A stretch of 64,000 nucleotides of DNA from Chionoecetes opilio (Eukaryota > Arthropoda > Malacostraca > Decapoda > Majidae): assembly GCA_016584305.1 (NCBI GenBank), contig JACEEZ010015277.1, positions 297,501 to 361,500 of the forward strand, written 5' to 3'. The position numbers and the translations under genes were made by a program. The stretch's first letter is position 1. Every line of letters begins with the position of its first letter. Below, one piece after another: positions 34,390-44,017 of this stretch. The notes under the pieces were generated by a model. That model was not told the DNA's origin. It was given only the letters and a program-made list of their open reading frames with translations, and did not search any database.

Positions 34390-34965
34390 ATTTCATGTGT
34401 TAAGCTCCGACGCCGCCCTCCGCTACTCCCGAAGGGGGGAAGGAAGGAAATTGCGTGCGCGGGCTCAACGGGGGGTGTTGATATACGTAGCCCCTGTTTT
34501 AGCGTCCTCCCAACCCGCTATGGTTCTATCCGATCGGTCGCTGGTTGTGGCATGACAATTAACCCCGGCACCTCTACCTGAAGGCGCCGGGTTGGGCTTA
34601 TCTCCTTGTACCGGAGGGTTACACGGGACAGTGCCCGTAGCTTCGGAGATACGGGGAGCTTACTTCCCCAGGCTTATAACGCCCCGGACTTTACCCGGGG
34701 GGCGACCCTCCCTGTTCCCCCCCGAGGCCCCTAGCTTGCATAGTTGCCCCGGGGTCATCCATTATTGTCCGCCCCTGTCATGCACTGTCAATCATATAGA
34801 TACATCACCATCTGCTGCGTCGCCTTCAGGAAGACCTGTATGTAGTGCTCTAGAGGTCCTAAGATCCTGTTGCAGGTGTCTCGTAATGCCCCGGGGTTCA
34901 GGGGGTGAAACCCAGGGAAAACCTCCTGAAGGAGGTATCTAGTAGGGCGTTGTAGTCGCGTAGAG
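34390..34965. other. GC-rich block of unknown nature
   Basis: Roughly 570 bp sharply richer in G and C than its surroundings, with many short hairpins (GCCCCGGACTTTACCCGGGG; CCTCCTGAAGGAGG). It has short open frames on the plus strand, none recognisable. It could be the 5' leader of a non-LTR element or a structured transcript. It is unlike arthropod rRNA or snRNA sequences I can recall. Confidence 0.45.
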
Positions 34966-35700
34966 TTTCACCTCCGGCCCACGGGCACGCAGGCAGCCTC
35001 GGGGCGTGGCGGAGCGGCCCCGAGCTGCGTCCCTGGGAAGCCTCGTTGAAGTACAGGTGCAAGTTGAGTCCCCACACTCACGAAGGGACACCAAAGTATC
35101 TCTCCTTCTCTTCACTAATACACAAGTCTCGTAAAAGAGGTCACCGCGACCCAAACCGACGTGTGGCCACACCGCAGGGTATATAGAATCTGATCCTCTC
35201 TCCCCTGTCTTCAGAAAGAGACCCCCTGTGTGTGGGTGGGCACGGGCCAAAGGTTAGTGCTGACATAGGTGTGAAGTGATGGCGTGAATTGAGGGATGTA
35301 GGATCAGCGTTATTCTTCTTCCTCGCCTCCTCACTCTCCCTCATCTTCTATCACTCTCTCTCATCTTCCATCACTCTCTCTCACTCTCTCTCTCTCCTTC
35401 TCCTCCTCTCATCTTCTCTCACTCTCTCCGCGTGGGCGCTGAGCTACCTCTGTCAGCGTTAGTTCCCCCTCGTGGTAGATAAGGAATATGTGGCGTAAGC
35501 ATAACATCATTGCCTCTCTCTATCCACCCCCATCCTCAGTACTCTGCTTCTTCCCTCATTCTCTTCCATTCCCCCATTTATCCTTCTTTCCCTTCTATTC
35601 CCCATTCTCCACGTTCTCAGCCCTCACATCATGCATAAAAATGCCTATAAATGGAATGTAATATTATATTATAACATACCATCTGAATAAAGAATAAAGT
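34966..35700. other. Intergenic, CT-rich, no gene
   Basis: A CTCTCTCAT-type microsatellite lies at 35330-35430. Otherwise nothing recognised. Confidence 0.6.
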
Positions 35701-35707
35701 TATAGCT

Positions 35708-36235
35708 TTAATAGTTAATAGATAGTATTCACTGACGTCACAACATCCGGGTATTTGTTGGAGGAAAGACATGTAAACACAGCTGTTATCTGACAGTCCC
35801 GCAGCCAAACGCCTCATCTCTCAGGTCTGCCGCTCCACCTGGAACAACACGCTCGGCGATGCCCTCTGCATCACCTCCATGGGCCAATACCGCAGTGACT
35901 CTTCCCTCCAGCCGTGGATAAGGAAAAAGTCCCGCCTCCGCCTGGGCCACACGACACTCACGGTTCACCTGCACTGCCTCCGTCTGTCCCCTGACCCTCA
36001 CTGCCCCTGGTGTAGGAATGTTCCGGAAACTATTGAACACTTGCTGCTACATTGTCCGCGCTTCCACTCACACCGTGTAGTGCTACACTCTCAACTACTC
36101 GCCCTGAACGTCACCACCTTTGACCTGCCCACCCTGCTGGTGGCGGTGTTTACAAGTCTGAGCCTCCAATATGGCGTCGTGTGACGTCATGTGAATACTA
36201 TCTATTAGTTTAATATAGTTTAAAGCTAACTTATA
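35708..36235. mobile_element. TIR element enclosing a LINE fragment
   Basis: GCTTTAATAGTTAATAGATA, then GTATTCA and TGACGTCAC, at the left is mirrored on the right (GTGACGTCATGTGAATACTA…). About 430 bp between the ends is almost entirely a LINE ORF2 C-terminal fragment. It appears to be a MITE that acquired the fragment, or a MITE invaded by a 5'-truncated LINE. Confidence 0.65.
35814..36184 (+). pseudogene. LINE ORF2 C-terminal fragment (RNase H end plus zinc knuckle)
   Basis: Open from 35814 to the stop at 36182: LISQVCRSTW, MGQYRSDSSLQPW, RLRLGHTTLTVHLH and then CPWCRNVPETIEHLLLHC. This H/C-rich block is the zinc-knuckle-like end of LINE ORF2 proteins of the Jockey/I/CR1 kind. Shorter, broken copies of the same segment occur at 47135-47265 and 60405-60540. 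The reading is intact here, but there is no RT or start upstream. Confidence 0.75.
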
Positions 36236-36525
36236 GCTTAAAGCTTTTCGCCTTTATGCTTTCACTAGCTTTCTTAGGTCCCATGATGGCTTATGGAATA
36301 AAAAAATAGAAGAAATAATGCACAACACAAGAAAAATGGTCAAAATCAAAGAACAGATCGGAGCGGATGTTCTCTTGAGTGAGGGCCGTGGCGTGACTGA
36401 TGCGCACAGTTACCGAGTTATCGTACGGCAACCGCTGCAATTATGAGTTTGAAATTCTGTTCGTGAACTGATTTGTTAAAAAAGCGAGACGTTCGAAACC
36501 CGAGATTTGACTTTATACCGAAATA

Positions 36526-37716
36526 CAGTCACCGCAAAAGAAATCGATGCACACAACAAATTGCGATGCTTTAACGCTACAGTTTCATTTTGGCTAATAA
36601 AGCTTATGGGTTAAATATGGTAAAAAATTCCCCAGCTGTCAACTCTCCTCTTACTTGTAGGTGTTAGATTTATAAGGCGAATTATTAGTAACCGCCACCC
36701 AGGGCTAGTGGGAGGGTGTAAGATTACCCCGCTTGCCCCTCCCCCGCTCTTGATATCACTTGCTTTCTGCTACACTGCTGGTACTTTATATTGGCCTGCA
36801 AAATGGGTCCTACGCACCAAGCTGACCATTGGAGAAAAAAACATGGTTATGGCTTTAGCTGGTGAAGGACTCAGCAACCGTGGAATTGGAAGAAGATTAG
36901 GAAGATCGGAGACAACTATTCGATGTGTGAAGAATGTTACTGCTGTGCTCAGGACAGGCACCACTCTGGAGAGGAAGAGGGGGACTGGAAGGAAAAGGAA
37001 GACACACACAAGAACTGACAAGATGCTAGAGCGTAAAGTAAAGAAAGACCCTTTCGTCACGGCCAATGAACTGAAGGGGATGCATGCCGATGTGTTGGGA
37101 GAGGTGTCAGTGCGAACAATTCAGCATCGGCCTCAGAAACACCAAGTTGCATTCTAGTTGCGCCGCTCACAAACCTCTCCTTACTGATAAAATGAGAAAG
37201 CAGCGGCTCGATTTTTGCAAGATGTATGAATGCTGGACATTAGAAGACTGGCGTGGTGTTCAGTGACGAGAGTGCCTTCAAAACAATATCTATAAGACAA
37301 AAAATGGTGCGTCGTCTGTCGGGTCCTGATCGTTTCGAGAGTAAATACACGGTGAAGACAGTGAAGTTTCCAGCGGTTGTGATGGTATGGTGCTGTTTCA
37401 TTGGTAAAAAGCAGAAAAGGGAACTTGTGGTTTGTATTCTTTAGATAAAAATGTGAACATGAACGCTGCTGCGCTGTATGTGAATGTGCTGAAAAGTCAT
37501 GTTTCCATTTTATGAGACACATGATAACTCTTCCTTCCTTCAGGACGGTGGTCCATGCCACAGGGCAAAAATTTTGAATATATGGTTTTCTGATAATGTA
37601 CAGTTGATTGAGTGGCCAGGACATATCCCAGATCTCAATCCCATTGAAAATCTGTGGAATGAAATAAAGAGAAAGAGAGAAGGAGGAAGGAAAACATGTC
37701 GTCCAACATGGTAAAC
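36526..37716 (+). pseudogene. Tc1-family transposase, frameshifted
   Basis: A TA-flanked CAGTCACCGCAAAAG at 36526 is a plausible left TIR. Coding homology starts near 36825: LTIGEKNMVMALAGEGLSN, then RGIGRRLGRSETTIR (first HTH) and RKRGTGRKRKT (AT-hook-like GRKR). After frameshifts near 37150 and 37250 come VVFSDESAF (first catalytic Asp), FLQDGGPCHRAK (second Asp) and WPGHIPDLNPIENLW (catalytic Glu, DD34E-type). A stop at 37442 and another shift separate these. No right TIR is found: an A run at 37730 follows the truncated C-terminus. Cut-and-paste transposase, dead copy. Confidence 0.88.
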
Positions 37717-37724
37717 GTGACACA

Positions 37725-37729
<5 letters not shown>

Positions 37730-37755
<26 letters not shown>

Positions 37756-38390
37756 CTGAGATGTCGCGCAGGACAAGGGGTGCCTAAACTGATGGAATGC
37801 CATAGCAAGAGTCCACTGGTCACAGCACAGTCCAGCTGATGCACATCTTTGGAGTGGAAGCTGGAGAGCAGAGCTGAAGTGAAGTGGAGTGATGAAGGTG
37901 TTAAGGTGCTCCAGTGTGGTGGTGTGTCGGTGACATGAAGTTGGGAGCCACATGCTTAGAGGAGGTAGTGACCAGTGGAGCATGGCATGGTTTTGCTGTG
38001 ACAAGTCGAGGGTTGGTGCCAAGTAAGCTGTGAGCGGCTGACCCTCGCTCTGTGCCCTCCCATACCTTCATGGTGTCCTTAGAGATCCCAATCAGTTACG
38101 TATAGGAAGGATGTGGCGTGGTGATGGTGTATGGCCGTGTTGGAGGAAGCGGAGTGGCTTGTTGAGGAGTGTTGGTGCGCAGCTGCATTGTGTGAGGGTG
38201 AACAGCGGTGTGGTGTGGTAGGATGATGCTGCGGCGTGCCGGACGAAGGGAATAAAAGCCGGCTGCATTTTTTCCACTTCTAGTCTTTTTTGTATCCTAC
38301 TGCTGCAAACCAGATACTAGATGGACTGTTGGTGATTCATCCTTAAGTGTAGCAGGGGAATAAAAGGTGGTAATTCCTGCTGTTGCTTGT
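37730..38390. other. Poly(A) run and unassigned GT-rich sequence
   Basis: A 23-nt A tract (37730-37752), then GGAGTG/GGTGTG-rich DNA with no gene recognised. Confidence 0.6.
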
Positions 38391-38391
38391 A

Positions 38392-39908
38392 CAGGGAGGT
38401 TCCGAAGATACGAGCAGTTAGGTTCCACCTGGCATACTCGTAAAGCAAAATCTCGTATAACGAAACACATAACTAATGGTAAAATATAGGTTTGGTTCCA
38501 GGATCCCATCAATTAAAAAACCAAAAAACAACAACATGTTTTTCAAGCTAAAATAAATTATAGCAAACACAACAAACACACAGCGTCTATATTACCTACA
38601 CTGTACTACCTATTCTGTAGAAAAACCATTCTGAAAGAGAAAATAGCACACAAAATAACATAACTGCACATTAATTAAACATAAAACATAAATGATGTCA
38701 TCAAGCTCATCATCAGTCACCAGCCAATGATAAACTGTTTTTAAAACTTCTCAACCAATCACAAGTCAGCGAGACATATTTCCAGGCAAGAATGGCATGC
38801 CAGACTGCCTCTCTCCGCCTTCTCTCCCAGTCATCTCAAACTAATTCTCGCTTTATTTGGAATGCTTGCGTTTTAAGGAGTTTTAATGTATCAGATAGTA
38901 AGATATATAAGTAAGGAGCCTGTGTTGCTAGTGTTTTGGTGGTAGAAGGTGTGCATGCGGGTTGAAATAGTGAATATTCGTGTCATGGGGCGGCCCCGCG
39001 GCAAGAATTTTTCTCTATCACTCTGCCCCGCCAGTCGCGCGCCTCATCATAGCATCTTTAAATCACCCTTATTTAAGGTGAAACACGGTGCTACATTGAT
39101 ATAGATAATGACACGTGTATATAACATCTCACCATAATCACTAAGTTGTATAATAACGAGTAATAAGACGTTTAATCCTGCCCAAACCTACCGTGGCGGC
39201 TCCAGCGGCGCCACCACTCAAAACTTTTTGAGTAAAAACCCGCCGTCATCCGCCTCACCTGTGCCTTCCTGAAGACAGTGAGCTCCCACGCTTGTGATAG
39301 CACCATAGGATTTCACCAGGGATCATAGGATTCCTCAAGGGGTTCTCGCTTCCCTACTAAATATTACCAAAGACATCTATCTCCCTTGGGCTAATGGTGT
39401 TGATATCCACCTCACGGGCTTCATGGGCTGGCTCATGCTGCTGCTGCTGCTGCCAAAGGCCGCGCTGCCAGACGTGGATGAGTCCCTTGCTTTTATTTCA
39501 TCTCTTTACTCATATATATGAATGATATCCATCCAAATGCAATCATATGTCTACATTCACCTAGAGAAATGATATTTCATAGCATACCAAACAATAATAA
39601 GCGAGCCTGGAGACTTCCTACCTCTGCTAATACCAGTCTCGAGCAGTCGTTGGCCAGTCTGCACGTTATTTTCAGATTGATTATCGTACAGCCTTAGGTA
39701 AAATCATATATGTAGTCAGTAAATGTTTATAATTTTAGTAAATAACTTGTAATTTACTTTAGTAAATAACTTGGTAATTTTACTCACCCCAGTTTGAATG
39801 TTGTAACATTGGATTTTCGATCTCGTATATTGAAAATAGACCCTAATTTACACATCTCGTATCATCGGATTCTCGTATATCGAATGCTCGTATAACGGGA
39901 CCTCCCTG
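38392..39908 (+). mobile_element. 1.5-kb TIR element with CAGGGAGGT ends, copy 2
   Basis: Same orientation and near-identical to 30970-32480. TA flanks on both sides. Its left end reads CAGGGAGGTTCCG. High identity over 1.5 kb argues for recent activity or recent duplication. Confidence 0.88.
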
Positions 39909-39910
39909 TA

Positions 39911-40282
39911 TTAGGTTGGGATTGACACATAGCGAGGTGAGTCCTAAGATAGATGGTAGTAGACTAAGTGTGTCGGTAGTATGATTGAGTGCACACACAC
40001 AGCGTGTGTGGAGTTGCCAACAACTCCTATAATTATATCTCACATTGATACTATAAATGTATTTTATAAAGGAAAAACTATGCCAGGTGGATAGTATGTA
40101 GGGAAAAAGATATTTAAAAATCTTAACTGCCCAGAAAATGTCCTTATGTCAGGGGTATATTAAATGTTGAACAATATAGATGGAGAAGTAAACAAGTGTG
40201 ACATTTGCTAGATCATGAAATTTTTCTTATTGATTAATTGTTTGTAAAAACATGGAATGAGGCGAGTGGAATTAGTTTGGTT
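39911..40282. other. Intergenic
   Basis: No ORF or repeat recognised. Confidence 0.6.
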
Positions 40283-40586
40283 AATATTTGCTGGAGTTGA
40301 CGGGCTCCACAGGCCTTACAGCTTACTTTTTTTTCTAATATTCGTGGCTTAGTATATTGTGCAGTAGTTATTCACTTCCGGAAACCAAAAATATAACACT
40401 TATTTTTATATAATGATAGCTAGGTTAGGTTAGATTTAGGTTATGGTTATGTTTAGGTTAGGTTAGGCTTAGGGTAGGTTTGGGTTAGGTTTTGCTGAGT
40501 AATTTAGATAAAAAAAGCAAATTTGTTGGTGCGCGATTGCCCGGCTTCCCCAGCTGGTTGGCGGCCGCTAACTCCTGTGGAATATT
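40283..40586. mobile_element. Small MITE just upstream of EXOC1
   Basis: The ends AATATTTGCTGGAGTTGACG and AACTCCTGTGGAATATT are imperfect inverted repeats; the interior is AGGTT-rich. It is collinear with 46603-46779 plus 49589-49746, that is, the same element without the 2.8-kb insertion. It ends 131 bp before the EXOC1 start codon, so it may lie in the 5' UTR, an early intron or the promoter. Confidence 0.8.
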
Positions 40587-40717
40587 TACCATTTGTTCCT
40601 TAGATTACCTCTCAGTTGTATGAGTTAAATAAGTTAATTTTGCATGCACCACCACAGACTACAAGAAGAGCTGTGTCTTTGAAGAATCCAGCACACCCCT
40701 CCTAAGGCCCTTAGAGC

Positions 40718-40879
40718 ATGGCAACAATCCGCCACAGTCTCCAGAGGGATGTGTTTGAACCCAGTGAGGAGCGGCTGGTTGGGGTGCTTTATGTCACCAA
40801 GCCAGGCAAAAAAAAGAAAACCAGCTTTCTGTGTGCTACAATCAACAAAGAGAAGCCTATCTATGCCAGCATCCATCAG
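40718..40879 (+). CDS. EXOC1: Exocyst complex component 1 (Sec3), first coding exon
   Basis: 54 codons beginning MATIRHSLQRDVFEPSEERL, with GKKKKTSFLCA near residue 30, ending KPIYASIHQ before GTACTC (a GT donor, weak beyond the GT). This aligns residue for residue with the conserved N-terminus of animal EXOC1. That region forms the lipid/GTPase-binding PH-like domain tethering the exocyst to the plasma membrane at secretion sites. The ATG follows TTAGAGC. A CCCTTAG just upstream could be an acceptor, so a non-coding exon 1 may precede. Splice phase is 0. It is the only clear host gene. The protein is normally near 900 residues, so most exons lie outside the window. Confidence 0.88.
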
Positions 40880-41859
40880 GTACTCCTCTTACTCTTACTT
40901 TGTGCTTCACCCAGCCTCATTTTCATGATGCAAATAACACAAAACCTAGTACAAATACATGTGATGTATTTGTGTCAGATTTTCCATACATTTCAATAAG
41001 TTTCACCATCTTTTAGTCTGATTATTATGTTACATTTGTTGATTTGTAGTATTTGAGTATTTTTGTTAAGATCAGAAATATGGTAAGAATGTTTACTTTT
41101 TTATGATGTGAGGCTTTGATTTAAACAAGATACAGGCACTTCCCTACTTCAGTACATAATTGGTTCCTGTGGTTTGTAATTTACTTCCAAATCCAAGTCC
41201 ATCATTACTCCTGTCCATACTGAATATTGTATATAGCATTGTAAAATATATGTTTGTAGTTTGTACAGTACAGCTATACCGCAATAATAAAATAATGTAT
41301 TTGATCTGCCTTAAATGGTGAAATATAAAGCTTCTTGCTAATACCATCACCACTATCTCCACCCTAATGCTTTTGAGGCATGGTGGGGTGATTGAATATC
41401 ACAGGAATATCACCATGTGAATGGCACAGGTTTAGACAGGGTGTAGATGTATTATAGCTCTGGCATGACAACTTCTTAGATCCTCTCTGGAGAATATCTA
41501 AATTATTTTCTTACATATGTGTATATATTACTTGTGATCTTGCGGAGAATCAATTCTATAGAATTTTGATACTCACTTGAAAATGGAATCCTTTATAACT
41601 CAGGTTACTATGTTTTGTTTTGTTGTCAATATACATGTCCTTAATTTTCAACAGAATCCTAAATGTTTAAAGCTTTTGTTGCATCAATTTTCCCAACAAT
41701 TTCGTCTTAAAAGCTTTAGAAGCTTTTCAATTGGAGTATAGAAATGACTATATCTGCTTTTCAGTTTAGTGGAGAATTATGTATATTGTAGGTATAAATT
41801 TATCACTTCTGGAAAGCAACAAAATATGTTACTCTAAATTACCAAAAACATTTCTATAG
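40880..41859 (+). other. EXOC1: EXOC1 intron
   Basis: 980 bp, GT…TCTATAG, phase 0, AT-rich and unusually free of transposons compared with the rest of the window. Confidence 0.85.
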
Positions 41860-41949
41860 GTTAAAAAGACAGACAAAGATGTATACAAGAAGAAGAGTTC
41901 ATGGCCCCTTCGAGAGCTGCAAGTGGTGGATGGAAGAGATGAAAATAAG
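41860..41949 (+). CDS. EXOC1: Exocyst complex component 1 (Sec3), second coding exon
   Basis: Thirty codons, VKKTDKDVYKKKSSWPLREL, then QVVDGRDENK, between TTTCTATAG and GTAAGC (a strong donor). The VKK-D, W-LR-L and VVD-D positions are conserved in animal EXOC1 and belong to the same N-terminal PH-like domain. Phase 0 at both ends joins cleanly to the previous exon. I could not find the next expected exon (starting near an NPEFDL-like motif) to the right edge. Confidence 0.87.
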
Positions 41950-42583
41950 GTAAGCTTCATTATATTTCATTCGAGCACGTTTGTAACCTCTAAGATTCTA
42001 TGTTTTTCATATAAATATAATTTTGATTTTAAAAAGCTATTGGTGCAAGACCCAGGTTCTTTTTCCCATCAGCATCCACATGTATGCTATTCATAACTAT
42101 TGTAATGTTCGTTAAACTTCCCTTTATCTAAGACCCACTTACCTACCCCTTTATTCACCATAAACACTCAACAGTCACTAAACAAGGCCTATGTTAGTTG
42201 AGGAGGCTTCATAATATGCCAAGTGATAATTGTACACCCATTTATTTATATATTAACCTAAACTGTAATGAAGGCCAGGTACATAATAACACAGGTAGCA
42301 TGACCGGCCGAGTGATCAGAATATAACTGGTGCAAAGAGCGACAACCACGTAAGTCCCAAAAGTAAACAATAAATTGGATAAGAAATAAGAAAAACTGGT
42401 TTGAAGTTGCGGAACATGAGATTTTGTGTCACTTGCAAGCTATTAAGGCTAAATGTATGATTTATGAGTCAAAGGAGTTTGATGGTTTGTCTTCACCTAT
42501 GAATTTTTTTTTTTAAACAATTAAATCATTGATAGTTTTTAAGCAACATAATTGATCACCCCGTATTTCAATATGCTTTTTAA
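41950..42583 (+). other. Start of the third EXOC1 intron interval, no feature
   Basis: AT-rich, no repeat or exon recognised. If EXOC1 continues rightward, everything from here to the edge is intronic (inference). Confidence 0.5.
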
Positions 42584-42585
42584 TA

Positions 42586-43191
42586 CAGTGGTACCTTGAC
42601 TTACGAATTTAATTCGTTCATTGATCGAGCTCGTAACTCAATTTGCTCGTATATCAAATCAGTTTTCCCCATTGAAATTAATTGAAATACCAATAATCTG
42701 TTCCAGCCCCCCAAAAACCACCCCAATTTTTTTACTGTACCTATATGACTGGACTGCACTCACCCTCCGCCATTTGCATTTGCCAGTGTTTACACTCTGT
42801 GTATCAGCTGTTGGAAACAGCTGTGGGTGGAACTGCCGCTAAACGTACTGCACTCACCCTCCGCCATTTGCATTCGCCAGTGTTTATACAATAGTGTGTA
42901 TCAGCTGTTGGAAACAGCTGTGGGTGGAACTGCCGCTAAACGTACTGCACTCACCCTCCGCCATTTGCATTCGCCAGTGTTTATACTCTGTGTATCAGCT
43001 GTGGGTGGAACTGCCGCTAAACGTACTGCACTCACCCTCCGCCATTTGCATTCCCCTGTGTGAGCACAACACAACAGAGATGTTTCCACGGCGAGGTAAC
43101 CACGTGAAGTGAATGAGTGAGACGCGGGATGCTGGGCGGATGTTGTGGCGTTCGCTGCGCCAACTAGCGGCGGCGTATCTGAAGCTCGCAC

Positions 43192-43224
<33 letters not shown>

Positions 43225-43334
43225 GCTCCTAACTCGGATTTTAGCTCGCAACACAAAGCAAAAAATCGACCGAGCGACTGCTCGTAACTCGGAAAACTCG
43301 TAAGTTGGGGCACTCGTAAGTCAAGGTACCACTG
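42586..43334. mobile_element. pogo/Tigger-like MITE (CAGTGGTACCTTGACTTACG) in EXOC1 intron
   Basis: CAGTGGTACCTTGACTTACG and its complement, with TA on both sides, bound 749 bp. CTCGTAACTC strings flank both ends inside. The interior has a three-and-a-half-unit tandem repeat and a 28-nt A tract (43194-43221). No ORF of its own. Confidence 0.88.
42755..43063 (+). repeat. Tandem array of about 80-98-bp units
   Basis: Units start CTGCACTCACCCTCCGCCAT (42755, 42848, 42946, 43027). The first two contain CAGCTGTTGGAAACAGCTG, a 19-bp hairpin; the third has lost half of it. The open frames across the array come from the repeat. Confidence 0.85.
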
Positions 43335-43522
43335 TATTGCATTATTTAATAGTATTAAAGACCAAAAGCATAGGAATTGCTTACCCTTCAATTTAAATTG
43401 TTGAACATCATGTGGAAATGATCCAATAACCACCCTCTCAATTAGTAGAGTGGTAGTTTGTTCCCTCCCCCCCTCTTGTGAGGCAGGTATTGTTCATTCA
43501 CCATAGGGGGAGAGTAGGACTG

Positions 43523-43523
<1 letters not shown>

Positions 43524-43555
<32 letters not shown>
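43524..43555. repeat. (TA)n microsatellite
   Basis: About 30 bp of TA, the landing site of the next element; TA also continues on its right side. Confidence 0.9.
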
Positions 43556-44017
43556 CAGGTTGAAGTTCCCAAACTCGGCAACCTCGGGACCAGCGCCGAG
43601 CCGAGTAATGGAATTTTCCGACTTTTAGAACGTAGATATATTAAGGGGAAAAAAAGCATCCAACTTCTTCAAAAGGTCAATTTTCTCAGAAATAGTTAAC
43701 ACATTGTTCTTCCTTTTCTTTTCACTTCCACCAGTAGGTGTTCCTGGACGTTTGGGAGCCATAATACCAATAACAGACCTGTAGAAGTACACAAAATAAC
43801 TGTGTACACAACTTTACAGTCGCAGCACCACTGAACAATAACAACAAACAAATCGGCGGGAGAAACCAAGCGGCCTAGTGTGGTGGCACCTAGCGGCCGA
43901 CCCGGCAATTACGCGCCGGGTTTTGGGTGTTCTGCCGGGTTTTGGAAAATCCGGAACCATAGCCGAGTTTTGGGTGTTGCCGAGTCTTGGGATGCCGAGT
44001 TTGGGAACTTCAACCTG
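43556..44017 (-). mobile_element. pogo/Tigger-like MITE, copy 3
   Basis: CAGGTTGAAGTTCCCAAACT ends as in copies 1 and 2, inserted in a TA microsatellite. It is shorter than copy 1 by a deletion next to AAAAAGCATC. The minus strand has the same broken N-terminus at about 43760. Confidence 0.88.

Noticed and set aside
34390..34965. Ribosomal RNA fragment
   Set aside because: GC-rich and structured, but no conserved rRNA core string is recognisable.
37181..37756. 191-codon minus-strand frame
   Set aside because: Antisense shadow of the Tc1 transposase pseudogene plus a poly(A) run.
42827..43254. Repeated short frames on both strands
   Set aside because: Generated by the tandem array and the A tract in the MITE.
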